Source of the DNA: Thermoleophilia bacterium
GTDB taxonomy: Bacteria > Actinomycetota > Thermoleophilia > RBG-16-64-13
Direction of reading: 5' to 3'
DNA length: 64,000 nucleotides
Assembly (NCBI GenBank): GCA_027493445.1
Contig: JAOSKU010000001.1
Location: 4,417,845 to 4,481,844 of the forward strand
Position 1 is the stretch's first letter. Each line of letters starts with the position of its first letter. A program made the position numbers and the translations under genes. The notes below the pieces were generated by a model. That model was not told where the DNA came from. It did no database searches and saw only the letters and a program-made list of their open reading frames with translations. Below, in pieces: positions 55,835 to 63,737 of the stretch.

Positions 55835-56318
55835 GTACCTGCCGCTTAGCGGCGCGGACCCCCGGCCGGCACCCCCTTCGCCGGACGGCGCCAGCGACTT
55901 CAAGCTCGACGAGTCCATAGGCTTCCTCATCTACCGCGCCCAGCTCCTGATGAAGAAGGAGCTGGCCCGCCAGTTCCGGCCGCACGACATCACGCCCGAG
56001 CAGTGGGCCGTCTTGAACCGCCTGTGGGAGTGCGACGGTCAGACGCAGCGTCAGCTCGCCGATCGCACCTTCAAGGACCAGCCGACCATGGCTCGCATCT
56101 GCCGCCGGCTGGAGGAGAAGGGTCTGGTCGTCCGCCGGCCCTGCCCCGACGACGGTCGGGCGTCGCTGGTGAACCTCAGCGCGGAGGCTCGGACCCTGAT
56201 TCCAGAGCTCATCCCGCGGGCCGTGCGGACTCTGCAGAAGGCGCTCGCCGGTATCGATCCCGTAGAGGCGGCCATCGCCAGGAAGGTCATGGGCCGTGTG
56301 TTCGAGAACCTGGGGTGA
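55827..56318 (+). CDS. MarR-family transcriptional regulator
   Basis: A 163-residue winged-helix regulator: FLIYRAQLLMKKELARQFRP, ITPEQWAVLNRLWECDGQTQ and the recognition region DQPTMARICRRLEEKGLVVR followed by the wing RRPCPDDGRASLV. Members sense phenolics or other small molecules and bind short palindromes. It overlaps the upstream gene by 8 bp and is in the operon it probably controls through the ACTTAT-N7-ATAAGT site at 54624-54642. Confidence 0.92.
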   Translation: MTEYLPLSGADPRPAPPSPDGASDFKLDESIGFLIYRAQLLMKKELARQFRPHDITPEQWAVLNRLWECDGQTQRQLADRTFKDQPTMARICRRLEEKGLVVRRPCPDDGRASLVNLSAEARTLIPELIPRAVRTLQKALAGIDPVEAAIARKVMGRVFENLG

Positions 56319-56319
56319 C

Positions 56320-57663
56320 GTGACGACGGGCGCGGGAGATGGAGCCCACGAGACCACGGTGGTCATCGGTAACGGCCCGGCGGCCGTACACGCCTGTCGT
56401 GCCTTGAGGGAGCGCGGGTACGCCGGCTGCATCCGGCTGATCTCCGACCACTGCGAGCCCCCTTACAACCCCATGCTCACCCCCTACTATCTCGCGGGCG
56501 GAATCGCTCGGGCGGGCTGCTTCCCCTGGGGCGGGCGGGAGTTGTACTCGTCGCTCCGAGTCGAGGCGCATCTGGGTGTTCCGGTCGTGGCGCTGGACGC
56601 CCAGGCCCACACGATCGAACTGGCCGACGGAGCACGGATGGAGTACACGCAATGTCTGGTCGCCGCCGGCGCCTCTGCGGTCGTGCCGCCGGTGCCGGGG
56701 CTCGCAGGCCCGCGGGTCTTCCTGCTGCGGACGGTGCGCCACGCGGACAGCCTGCGCCGGGCACTCGCCAGAGGGGCGAGCCGCGCCCTGGTACTGGGCG
56801 CGTCCATGGTGGGACTCAAAACCGCGGAGGTCCTGCACGCGGCCGGCCTGGAGGTCGTGCTGGTCGACCTGGCTCCCCACGTGCTCTCCCTGGCTGCCCA
56901 CGAGTCCTGTGCCCGCCTGATCGAGACCCATCTGGTCGAAGCTGGGGTCGAGCTGCGCCTGGGGGAGGGGATGGCGGCCGTCGAGACGGCCGCCGCAGGC
57001 GGGCTGCACGTGGAGTTCACCGGCGGCCCCCCCGTGGACGCCGACCTCGTCGTGGTCGCCGTGGGGGTGCGGCCGAACCTGGACTTCATCGATCGCGGAC
57101 AGGTCGAGAGCGACGTGGGCCTGATCGTGGACGACTACCTGCGGACGAGTGCCCCCGACCTGTACGCCGCCGGAGACGTCGCCCAGGCCACGAACCTGCT
57201 CACCGGGCGCAAGGAGGTCGTCGGCCTGTTCGCCAACGCCTGCCTGCAGGGGCGCACGGCCGGTCGCGTCATGGCCGGCGACGAGGAGGCCTACCCCGGT
57301 TCGCTCCCCTGCAACGTCATCCACATCATGGGTCTGACCTTCACCGGTGTTGGCGACGCGACCACCGCGCCGGTGCTCGTCGAGCGGCTGGACAGCGAGG
57401 CCGGTACCTACTGCCGTCTGAGTGGAGGGGAGGGGCGGCCCTCGGGGGTGAATCTGCTGAACCACCGCGCCGGCGGGGGTATCGTGCGCCATGTGGTCAC
57501 CCGGGGCGCGCGCTGGGGGCGCGGGGGCGGCGACGGAGGCCTTCCGGCCGGGGCGGACGTTCGCGTGCCGCAGCGGGCTTGGGCCGGGTTCTGCGACCGG
57601 TTGATCGAGCACGGTATCCTCGGGGAGACCTCCGGGGCGCCAATTGCGAAGGAGGGATCATGA
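56320..57663 (+). CDS. FAD-dependent pyridine-nucleotide oxidoreductase
   Basis: A 447-residue flavoprotein of the NirB/rubredoxin reductase type: VVIGNGPAAVHACRALRERG binds FAD, ALVLGASMVGLKTAEVLHAA binds NAD(P)H, and DLYAAGDVAQATN is the second FAD motif. It probably supplies NADH electrons to the molybdenum enzyme and ferredoxin subunit encoded next. GTG 56320 lies 2 bp after the MarR stop; an in-frame GTG at 56296 is possible. The stop overlaps the next start (ATGA). Confidence 0.88.
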   Translation: MTTGAGDGAHETTVVIGNGPAAVHACRALRERGYAGCIRLISDHCEPPYNPMLTPYYLAGGIARAGCFPWGGRELYSSLRVEAHLGVPVVALDAQAHTIELADGARMEYTQCLVAAGASAVVPPVPGLAGPRVFLLRTVRHADSLRRALARGASRALVLGASMVGLKTAEVLHAAGLEVVLVDLAPHVLSLAAHESCARLIETHLVEAGVELRLGEGMAAVETAAAGGLHVEFTGGPPVDADLVVVAVGVRPNLDFIDRGQVESDVGLIVDDYLRTSAPDLYAAGDVAQATNLLTGRKEVVGLFANACLQGRTAGRVMAGDEEAYPGSLPCNVIHIMGLTFTGVGDATTAPVLVERLDSEAGTYCRLSGGEGRPSGVNLLNHRAGGGIVRHVVTRGARWGRGGGDGGLPAGADVRVPQRAWAGFCDRLIEHGILGETSGAPIAKEGS

Positions 57664-59810
57664 GCGATACGGTCACCCGTCTGCTGAGGGGAAAGATCCC
57701 CGGTCCGCAGACCGGCATCGAGGTGCGGAAGTCCGTCTGCACCATCTGCGACCCCATGACCCAGTGCGGCCTGGACCTGTACGTGAAGGACGGACGTATC
57801 GTCAAAGTGCAGGGCAGCACGGAGAACCCCCACAACGCGGGTACTCTGTGCAGCAAGGGAGCGGCCACCCGGCAGTACGTCTATCATAAGGACCGGCTGC
57901 GTACGCCCCTGCGCCACGTAGGACCCCGGGGCTCGGGAGTGTTCGAGCCCATCTCCTGGGACGAGGCCCTGGACACCGTGGCGGTTCGTTTGAACGAGGC
58001 CAAAGAGGCAGCTGGCCCCGAGTCGGTGGCCTTCTTCGCCGGCTATACCAAGTGGATGCGGCCCTTCCTCCACCGCCTGGCCGGGGTCTTTGGCTCGCCC
58101 AACTACCTGACCGAGTCGAGCACCTGCTTCCGGGCCATGGCGATGGCTCAGAACCTGACCTTCGGCCTGCCGGCCGGACCGGACCTGGAGGGCGCCCGCT
58201 GCCTGCTGGTCTGGAGCTCGAATCCCTTCTACACGAATACCACCCTGGCTCGAAAGCTCCTCGATGCCCGGGCTCGGGGTCTCATCATCATCACCGTTGA
58301 CCCGCGGCTTACTCCGATGGCGGTCCACTCCGACCTGCACCTGCAGCTACGGCCCGGCACCGACGGCGCCCTGGCCCTGGCCATGGCACGCGTTATCATC
58401 GAGGAAGAGCTCTACGACCGCGACTTCGTCGACAACCAGTTGCACGGCTTCGAGGAGTTCCGAGCCTACGCGCAAGACTTCACCCTCGAGAAAGCGGAGG
58501 CCATCACCGGCGTCGCGGGCGAGACCATCCGCGCGGCCGCTCGTCTTTACGCCACCACCAGGCCCGCCGCCCTCATGCCGAGCGCCTCGCCCGTGGTTCA
58601 CCACACGAACGGACTGCAGAACTACCGAGCGGTCTTCGCCCTGGTGGCCCTCACCGGCAACTATGACGTTCACGGCGGCAACTTCGTCGAGCCGCCCAGC
58701 TGGCTCTATGTGCCAGGGGGCTTTCGCACCCGCGAGCATGAGTTCTGCCATCCCCGTCCCGACGGGGAGATGGCTCCGCCCATCGGCCGGGACCGCTACC
58801 CGGTATGGAGCGAGCTCGTGGACGAGGCGCAGGCCATGCTCTGGCCCCATCAGATCCACTCCGGGAGGCCTTACCCACTCAAGGCGGCCCTTTGCTTCGG
58901 CATCAACTACCGCATGTGGCCGGATCCGGCCCACATGGCCGCCGCTCTCGAGAAGCTCGACTTCGTGGTCGACGTCGATCTCTTCATGACCGACAGCTGT
59001 CGCTTCGCCGACATCGTGCTGCCCGCCTGTTCATCGGTAGAGCGGAGCGAGTTCCGCTGCTATCACGAGCGTTGGGCCATCCTGACCCGGCCGGCTATCG
59101 AGGCGCTCTACGAATCGCGCTCCGACGCCGACATCATCTACGATCTGGCCGGGCGCCTCGGCCTACACGATCCTCTGTTCGAGGCCGGATACGAGGCGAG
59201 CTTGGACTGGATCCTCGAACCCAGCGGGCTGACAGTGGCCGACCTCACGCAGAATCCGGGCGGCATGTCCGTACCCCAGCCCGTGGTCTTTCCCGAGAGG
59301 AAGTATCTGAAGGGCGGCTTCAAGACGCCCTCCGGCAAAGTGGAGCTCGTATCGGGCCGCCTCGCCAGGTTCGCCGACTCCCACGGCTACGACGCCCTCC
59401 CCACGTACCGGCCGCCCCGGCACAGCGAGCAGGCCACGCCCGAGCTGGCCGCCGAGTATCCGCTCGTGCTGAATACCGGCTCCCGCCTGCCCATGTTCGT
59501 ACACAGCCGCACCTTCCGCCTGCGCTGGACGCGCGCCCTGCGTCCTGAGCCGGCGGCCGACCTCTCTCCGATCGACGCCGGTCGCCTGAGCATCGCGCAG
59601 GGGGACACCATCCGGCTGTCGACTCCCAAAGGCTCGATCAAGGTGAAGGCCAACCTCACCAACGTGGTGCAGCCCGGGGTGGTGCACATGTACCACGCCT
59701 ATCCCGAAGCCGACGTCAACGGTCTCATCGAGGCCGACTACCTCGACCCCATCTCGGGCTTCCCGGGATTCAAGGGCCTTCTCTGCAAGGTGGAAAGGGT
59801 GGTGGCCTGA
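57660..59810 (+). CDS. Molybdopterin (DMSO reductase-family) oxidoreductase catalytic subunit
   Basis: A 716-residue enzyme with an N-terminal [4Fe-4S] site C27xxC30x5C36 and C64 in VCTICDPMTQCGLDLYVKDG, a spacing I associate with acetylene-hydratase-like and related anaerobic members rather than nitrate reductases. ESSTCFRAMAMA places Cys156 as the likely metal ligand. LVWSSNPFYTNTTLA and ADIVLPACSSVER are molybdopterin-dinucleotide contacts. No Tat signal is visible (MSDTVTRLLRGKIPG), so it is cytoplasmic. ATG 57660 with GGAGGG upstream; the longer frame covers the FAD gene. The 3' end overlaps the ferredoxin subunit gene (TGATG). The substrate is unknown. Confidence 0.9.
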   Translation: MSDTVTRLLRGKIPGPQTGIEVRKSVCTICDPMTQCGLDLYVKDGRIVKVQGSTENPHNAGTLCSKGAATRQYVYHKDRLRTPLRHVGPRGSGVFEPISWDEALDTVAVRLNEAKEAAGPESVAFFAGYTKWMRPFLHRLAGVFGSPNYLTESSTCFRAMAMAQNLTFGLPAGPDLEGARCLLVWSSNPFYTNTTLARKLLDARARGLIIITVDPRLTPMAVHSDLHLQLRPGTDGALALAMARVIIEEELYDRDFVDNQLHGFEEFRAYAQDFTLEKAEAITGVAGETIRAAARLYATTRPAALMPSASPVVHHTNGLQNYRAVFALVALTGNYDVHGGNFVEPPSWLYVPGGFRTREHEFCHPRPDGEMAPPIGRDRYPVWSELVDEAQAMLWPHQIHSGRPYPLKAALCFGINYRMWPDPAHMAAALEKLDFVVDVDLFMTDSCRFADIVLPACSSVERSEFRCYHERWAILTRPAIEALYESRSDADIIYDLAGRLGLHDPLFEAGYEASLDWILEPSGLTVADLTQNPGGMSVPQPVVFPERKYLKGGFKTPSGKVELVSGRLARFADSHGYDALPTYRPPRHSEQATPELAAEYPLVLNTGSRLPMFVHSRTFRLRWTRALRPEPAADLSPIDAGRLSIAQGDTIRLSTPKGSIKVKANLTNVVQPGVVHMYHAYPEADVNGLIEADYLDPISGFPGFKGLLCKVERVVA

Positions 59811-60358
59811 TGAGCACTTTCGGCCGGGCAGGTGGAATCCGGGCGCTTGACGGGGGTTTCGCCTTGTTCCAGGATGTAGAGCGATGCACGGGCTGCGAAG
59901 CCTGCGTGGTGGCCTGCATGGACCAGAACGACCTGGACGTGGAGCGCAAGGAGCACGCCTGGCGCCGGGTCTTCGCCTTGGAGTCGGGCAGTCATCCAGA
60001 GGCCGCGCTGGCCTTTGTCTCCCTGGCCTGCATGCAGTGCGGCGACGCCCCCTGCCTGCTCGGGTGCCCCACTGGGGCGATCGAGCGCCAGCCGGCCACC
60101 GGTGCGGTGACCGTGGAAGGCAGCCGCTGCATCGGCTGCCACTCCTGCTCCATCGCCTGCCCGTTCGGTGTGCCTCGCTACGGCGTCGACGGCCGCATGC
60201 AGAAGTGCGACCTGTGCGCCGCTCGGGTGGAGCATGGCCTGGACCCCGCCTGCGTGCACACCTGTCCTACCCGAGCGCTCCGCTTCGGCCCGGTGAACGA
60301 CTTGACCGGCGAGGTGCAGGCGCGGGCGGCCGCAAGGCTGGCGCGGCCCGGGGGCTGA
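59810..60358 (+). CDS. Four-cluster ferredoxin-type electron-transfer subunit
   Basis: A 182-residue protein of the DmsB/FdhB/HycB type. It has four cysteine groups: CTGCEACVVAC (about 26-36), CMQCGDAPCLLGCP (about 74-87), CIGCHSCSIACP (about 107-118) and CDLCAARVEHGLDPACVHTC (about 132-151), for up to four [4Fe-4S] clusters. It should wire the FAD protein to the molybdenum subunit. Translational overlap with the upstream gene supports a complex. No membrane anchor subunit is present, so the complex is probably soluble. Confidence 0.9.
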   Translation: MSTFGRAGGIRALDGGFALFQDVERCTGCEACVVACMDQNDLDVERKEHAWRRVFALESGSHPEAALAFVSLACMQCGDAPCLLGCPTGAIERQPATGAVTVEGSRCIGCHSCSIACPFGVPRYGVDGRMQKCDLCAARVEHGLDPACVHTCPTRALRFGPVNDLTGEVQARAAARLARPGG

Positions 60359-60436
60359 GGCCGACGGCGGGGCCGGCGAGCGCTGCCCGTGCGGGAGAGC
60401 AGGGTGGAGAAGATCTGCCGAGGCTTCTGCGCCGCC

Positions 60437-60880
60437 TTACCGTCTGCGCAGCCGGCCGCCGTCATCCCGCAGGAAGAAGCGAAGGTCGCGGGCCACGCCT
60501 CCGATGGAGCGGCCGCCCGCCCGCAGCCCCGCCACCCAGCTGCCCCACCACATGACGGGGGTCAGGACCAGCAGCGGCAGGGTCAAACCCACCTGACCGT
60601 GAGCCAGGCAGAGCACCCCCGCCAGCGGCACCGCAAAGCGGGGCACGAAGGTGAGCCGCCGCCCGCCGCCCGGCAGCAGGAGGGCGGCCGTCGTCACGAT
60701 CACGAACCACACCGGAATCCATAGCCAGGCGACCCACGGCGGCAGCAGGTCGGACAGGGTACCGAAGAACGAGAGCACTACTAGGAAGAGGCTCAGCATC
60801 ATGCCCAGCGAAGCGGAGATCAACGAGGGGCCCCCAGGCGTCGGCGGTGGCCGGCGGGGCGGCGGAGGGCCCAGCCGCAA
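60437..60880 (-). CDS. Small membrane protein, unknown function
   Basis: A 147-residue protein with a Pro-rich start, then three or four hydrophobic segments (GMMLSLFLVVLSFFGTLSDL, VAWLWIPVWFVIVTTAALLL, VPLAGVLCLAHGQVGLTLPL) and a basic C-terminus (RFFLRDDGGRLRRR). The apparent start is TTG at 60880; an internal ATG near residue 27 would give a cleaner membrane protein. No family recognised. Convergent with the molybdoenzyme operon. Confidence 0.5.
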   Translation of the reverse strand: MRLGPPPPRRPPPTPGGPSLISASLGMMLSLFLVVLSFFGTLSDLLPPWVAWLWIPVWFVIVTTAALLLPGGGRRLTFVPRFAVPLAGVLCLAHGQVGLTLPLLVLTPVMWWGSWVAGLRAGGRSIGGVARDLRFFLRDDGGRLRRR

Positions 60881-61025
60881 GCGGGGCCTTTCGCCGCGGT
60901 CACTCGCTCGGTTAGCGGGTCTGACGTAGTGTCCATGGATGCTCCTTGGAGAGCCGGTCGTCGGGTTATGTCGTCTCGGCCATTGTACCGTCCGCGGCCG
61001 CGCGAGCCGGTGACTGCCGTGTGCC

Positions 61026-61054
61026 TTGACCGGTCCGCGGCCGTCCTCTAGGGT
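61026..61054 (+). promoter_or_regulatory. Candidate promoter of the HAD hydrolase gene
   Basis: TTGACC (61026-61031), 17 bp, TAGGGT (61049-61054), 42 bp before the start codon. The -35 is good; the -10 keeps only TA...T. Confidence 0.4.
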
Positions 61055-61095
61055 CGTGCACGAGAGCCGGCTATGTTCGGAGGGAAAGGAGGTCC

Positions 61096-61824
61096 ATGGA
61101 ATCGCGGACGCTCGGGGTGCTCTTCGACTTCGAAGGGACCCTGGTGGATTTCCAGTGGCGGTTGGCGCTGGGCGAGCAGGCCCTGCGCGAGGTGCTGGCA
61201 GATGCAGGCTTCGATCGAGCCGATCTGGCCCGTGAGACCTACTCCACCATGTGGAATCGGGTCAGACGGGAGCTCGAGTCTCCGCGACGCGAGGAGGTCG
61301 CCCGGCGGCTCGAGCCGATCTATGATCGCTACGACTCCGACGCCCTCAGCCGGTGGTCCGCTCGCGACGGCGCCGCCGACCTGCTTGCCCGTCTGAGACA
61401 GGCCGGCCTGCGGGTGGGTGTGGTCAGCAACATCGGCAGTCGCTTTCTCCACGAAGCGCTGGACAGGTTCGGCCTGGGACCGCTGCTGGACACTGTCGTC
61501 AGTCGTAACGACGTGGACCTCATGAAGCCCGCCGGCGACGGGATTCGCAAGGCGGCGGCGGCCATGGGTGTACCGGTCGAGGCCGTGCTTCTGGTGGGGG
61601 ATAGTCGCACCGACGTCCTGGCGGCCCGCGATGCCGGGGCGCGCGTGGCGGTCGTTCTGGGCGGAGAGTCGGCCGCCGACGATTTCATCGACCTGCCGCC
61701 CGACTGTCGCTTGGCCACACTGGCCGCTGTCGGGGAGGTCGTGTGGGAGGCCGTTGAAAAACGAAGCCCCGGCCACCGGGCAGCACTGGGCGGCGCCATG
61801 CCTCGTCCTCGGTCACGCCCGTAG
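61096..61824 (+). CDS. HAD-superfamily hydrolase, C-terminus formed by a repeat
   Basis: A 242-residue haloacid-dehalogenase-fold protein, probably a small-molecule phosphatase. Motif I is LFDFEGTLVDF, where the usual second Asp (DxD) is Glu13, an uncommon change. GVVSNIG carries motif II, DLMKPAGDGI motif III and LLVGDSRTDVLAARDAG motif IV. ATG with a perfect AGGAGGT ribosome site. The last roughly 24 residues (EKRSPGHRAALGGAMPRPRS) and the TAG lie inside the palindromic element at 61748-61906, so the original C-terminus was probably replaced or extended by the repeat. Confidence 0.88.
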   Translation: MESRTLGVLFDFEGTLVDFQWRLALGEQALREVLADAGFDRADLARETYSTMWNRVRRELESPRREEVARRLEPIYDRYDSDALSRWSARDGAADLLARLRQAGLRVGVVSNIGSRFLHEALDRFGLGPLLDTVVSRNDVDLMKPAGDGIRKAAAAMGVPVEAVLLVGDSRTDVLAARDAGARVAVVLGGESAADDFIDLPPDCRLATLAAVGEVVWEAVEKRSPGHRAALGGAMPRPRSRP

Positions 61825-61906
61825 CGCCGCTACGAGCGCTCCCTGCGTCCTTGCCTTACGCGTGCCCAGCGCACCCCGGCGGCGAAGCGTCATTCCTCAA
61901 CGGCCT
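61748..61906 (+). repeat. Dispersed palindromic element, copy 10
   Basis: 159 bp with inverted ends AGGCCGTTGAAAAACGAAGC and GCGTCATTCCTCAACGGCCT, and a central CCGTAGCGCCGCTACG. It overlaps the 3' end of the HAD gene. Confidence 0.85.
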
Positions 61907-62036
61907 GCTAGCAGTAGGAGGCGAGCAGGGCCGCGCGACTGGGGGCCGCCCGCGGAATGGCCCCATTCGGCGGGTTGGCCCTCCGAGATCTCGCTTGAAG
62001 TGGCCTCCCGGATGCCCGTCCGTTCGACATCAAAGA

Positions 62037-62076
62037 AGCCCGAGCCCCGGCGAACGATTTCGCCGGAGCTCGGGCT
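62037..62076 (-). terminator. Rho-independent terminator of the SLH lipoprotein gene
   Basis: A 40-base near-perfect hairpin: arms AGCCCGAGC.CCGGCGAA and TTCGCCGG.GCTCGGGCT, 18 positions with one mismatch and a 4-base loop. It lies 30 bp after the minus-strand stop at 62107 and is followed on that strand by TTCTTTGAT. Confidence 0.75.
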
Positions 62077-62106
62077 GCGGCTCCGTCCTGCCAGCGGGCC
62101 TTGCTG

Positions 62107-63339
62107 CTACGGAAGCATGCCCATCATGTTCCAGAGAACCTGGGCCACCTCACCCCGGGGCATGGCCGCCCACGGGTCGGAGGCGGCGCCCGCCAGGGGC
62201 AGGCCGCTCAGCAGGCCATTGTACTCGGCGATGCGGGCGTTCTCACCGTGGGTGGGGCTGAACCCCGTTCCCCAGGTATTCTGATACTCCGCGGGCGGCG
62301 GAGTCAGCAAGGCCGGAAAACGATTCTGCAGCGCACGAACCACCATGGTGACCACCTGGGCCCGCGAGATGTTGTTCCAGGGCCCGAAGGTCGTGGAGGT
62401 GATGCCTTGGGTGATGCCGGCGGCGTAGGCGGCCGCCACATACTCGTGCGGGTAGAGGTCGGCCGGGTTGTCGGGCCCCAGGTCGGTAAAGGGCGAGGTC
62501 ATGGCCTCGTTGACCGCCATGGCCAGGGCCCCGTCGATCATCTTGGCGAACTGGGCCCGCCACACCGGGTTGTTGGGCCGGAACTCGAAAGTGCCCGTGG
62601 CGCCCACCGCGTAGCCGTTGATCACCCGGGATTGCGACATCCCCTGGATGGCGTCGTAGTAGGGGTCGCCCGGAGAGACGTCGGTAAAGGCCTGCAAGGT
62701 CATGGCTTGGTCGAGCCGCACCCCGGGTGCGCCGGCGGCTATGGCTCCCAGCTCCCAGTTGACCTTGTCGGCCGGGTTGGCCGGGGTGTCGGGAGTGGCG
62801 TTGGTCGTCACGCCGCTGACGAAGTCTAGGGCGAAGGTGCCACCCACGCCGTGGGTGTTGACTGTGATGGTCACCGTGACGGTGTCCGTGGTCTTCCAGT
62901 TGAAGGGCGCGCTGTATCCCACCCACCACTCGTAGCCGTCCTTGTGGCCATTGTGCCCGGCGTCGGCCGCCTTGGCTTCCCAGTCGTTCGCGTAGTAGTT
63001 GATCATGTTATTCGACCGGGTGGCCGTGCCGGAGTGGCTGCCGGCGTACGTGACCGACACGATCTCCCAGCCTTGCGGATACCGGAAAGCGAAGACACCC
63101 CGGAAGTCGTTCAGGTCGGCGGTCGGCTGAAACGTCGCGGTGATGACGTGGTTGGGACCGGCGACCTGGCCGTTCGTGAGGCTGACGCTCAGGAGGTTGA
63201 TGCAGCCGCTCACGAGGAGTGTCAGAGACACCAGTGCAGCGAGCAGCATCACCAGCCTCGGAAGGCGTTTGCGCAGCCCGGTGGCCGGGGCTTCGTTTTT
63301 CCACGGCCTTCTAGGGACGTTGACTTCCTTGTGAGGCAC
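62107..63339 (-). CDS. SLH-domain surface lipoprotein
   Basis: A 410-residue exported protein. MLLAALVSLTLLVSGC is a lipoprotein signal with lipobox LVSGC, then a cohesin-like beta domain (about 48-195; ITATFQPTADLNDFRGVFAF, VTVTITVNTHGVGGTFALDF). Three SLH repeats follow (FTDVSPGDPYYDAIQGMSQS, FTDLGPDNPADLYPHEYVAA and a weaker third). GTG 63339 has AAGGGGG upstream; residues 1-30 are an unusually long basic leader in which RRPWKNEAPATG is encoded by a 35-bp fragment of the dispersed repeat. A strong terminator follows the stop. Confidence 0.88.
   Translation of the reverse strand: MPHKEVNVPRRPWKNEAPATGLRKRLPRLVMLLAALVSLTLLVSGCINLLSVSLTNGQVAGPNHVITATFQPTADLNDFRGVFAFRYPQGWEIVSVTYAGSHSGTATRSNNMINYYANDWEAKAADAGHNGHKDGYEWWVGYSAPFNWKTTDTVTVTITVNTHGVGGTFALDFVSGVTTNATPDTPANPADKVNWELGAIAAGAPGVRLDQAMTLQAFTDVSPGDPYYDAIQGMSQSRVINGYAVGATGTFEFRPNNPVWRAQFAKMIDGALAMAVNEAMTSPFTDLGPDNPADLYPHEYVAAAYAAGITQGITSTTFGPWNNISRAQVVTMVVRALQNRFPALLTPPPAEYQNTWGTGFSPTHGENARIAEYNGLLSGLPLAGAASDPWAAMPRGEVAQVLWNMMGMLP
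63277..63311 (-). repeat. Fragment of the dispersed palindromic element, copy 11, inside a coding sequence
   Basis: On the minus strand it reads AAGGCCGTGGAAAAACGAAG and on through GCCCCGGCCACCGGGC, matching the first 35 bases of copy 10 with one change. It lies in frame in the 5' end of the SLH lipoprotein gene. Confidence 0.75.
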
Positions 63340-63737
63340 TGTGTCCCCCTTTCTGTGGGCTCGGCTCGCGACCTGGCTCGCACCTGAAGCCTCTTGGTAA
63401 AAACATTATGAGCCTGCCGCGGTTCATCCGCAACTTGGCCCGTCGCGTCATCTGCGCGTGAATCCCGTCAGCTCCTCCGCTCCTCCTTTCACTGCCGCAG
63501 TTGCGCCGTTCGCCGGCTCATGGTGCCTTCCACGACTTTTTCCTTGGCGGCGGCGCACGGGCTGGATTATGCTGCTTCGTACGCCTCTCCAATGAAGGAT
63601 GTCACGCGCAGGGTCATCTGGTTGACCGGCCAATCAGAGAGATCTCGTAGACTAGAAGGGGGAGGGCTTCGGGAGGCGTGGCTGCCGGCCGCGTTGCACA
63701 CTTGTTTCGAGGGGCTTTGGCCCGTAAGGGGGGAAAA
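63340..63737 (+). other. 398-bp divergent intergenic region
   Basis: Control region between the SLH lipoprotein (-) and the gene cut by the window end (+). It contains the minus-strand promoter at 63405-63433. On the + side a TTGACC at 63622 has no well-spaced -10, and AAGGGGGG near 63726 is the ribosome site of the next gene. No gene is seen. Confidence 0.5.
63405..63433 (-). promoter_or_regulatory. Candidate promoter of the SLH lipoprotein
   Basis: On the minus strand TTGCGG (63428-63433), 17 bp, CATAAT (63405-63410), about 66 bp before the GTG start. The -10 matches consensus at five of six positions. Confidence 0.5.

Noticed and set aside
63622..63653. Promoter for the gene starting at 63738 (TTGACC ... 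TAGACT)
   Set aside because: The best -10 lies about 20 bp from the -35, outside the usual 16-18 bp range.
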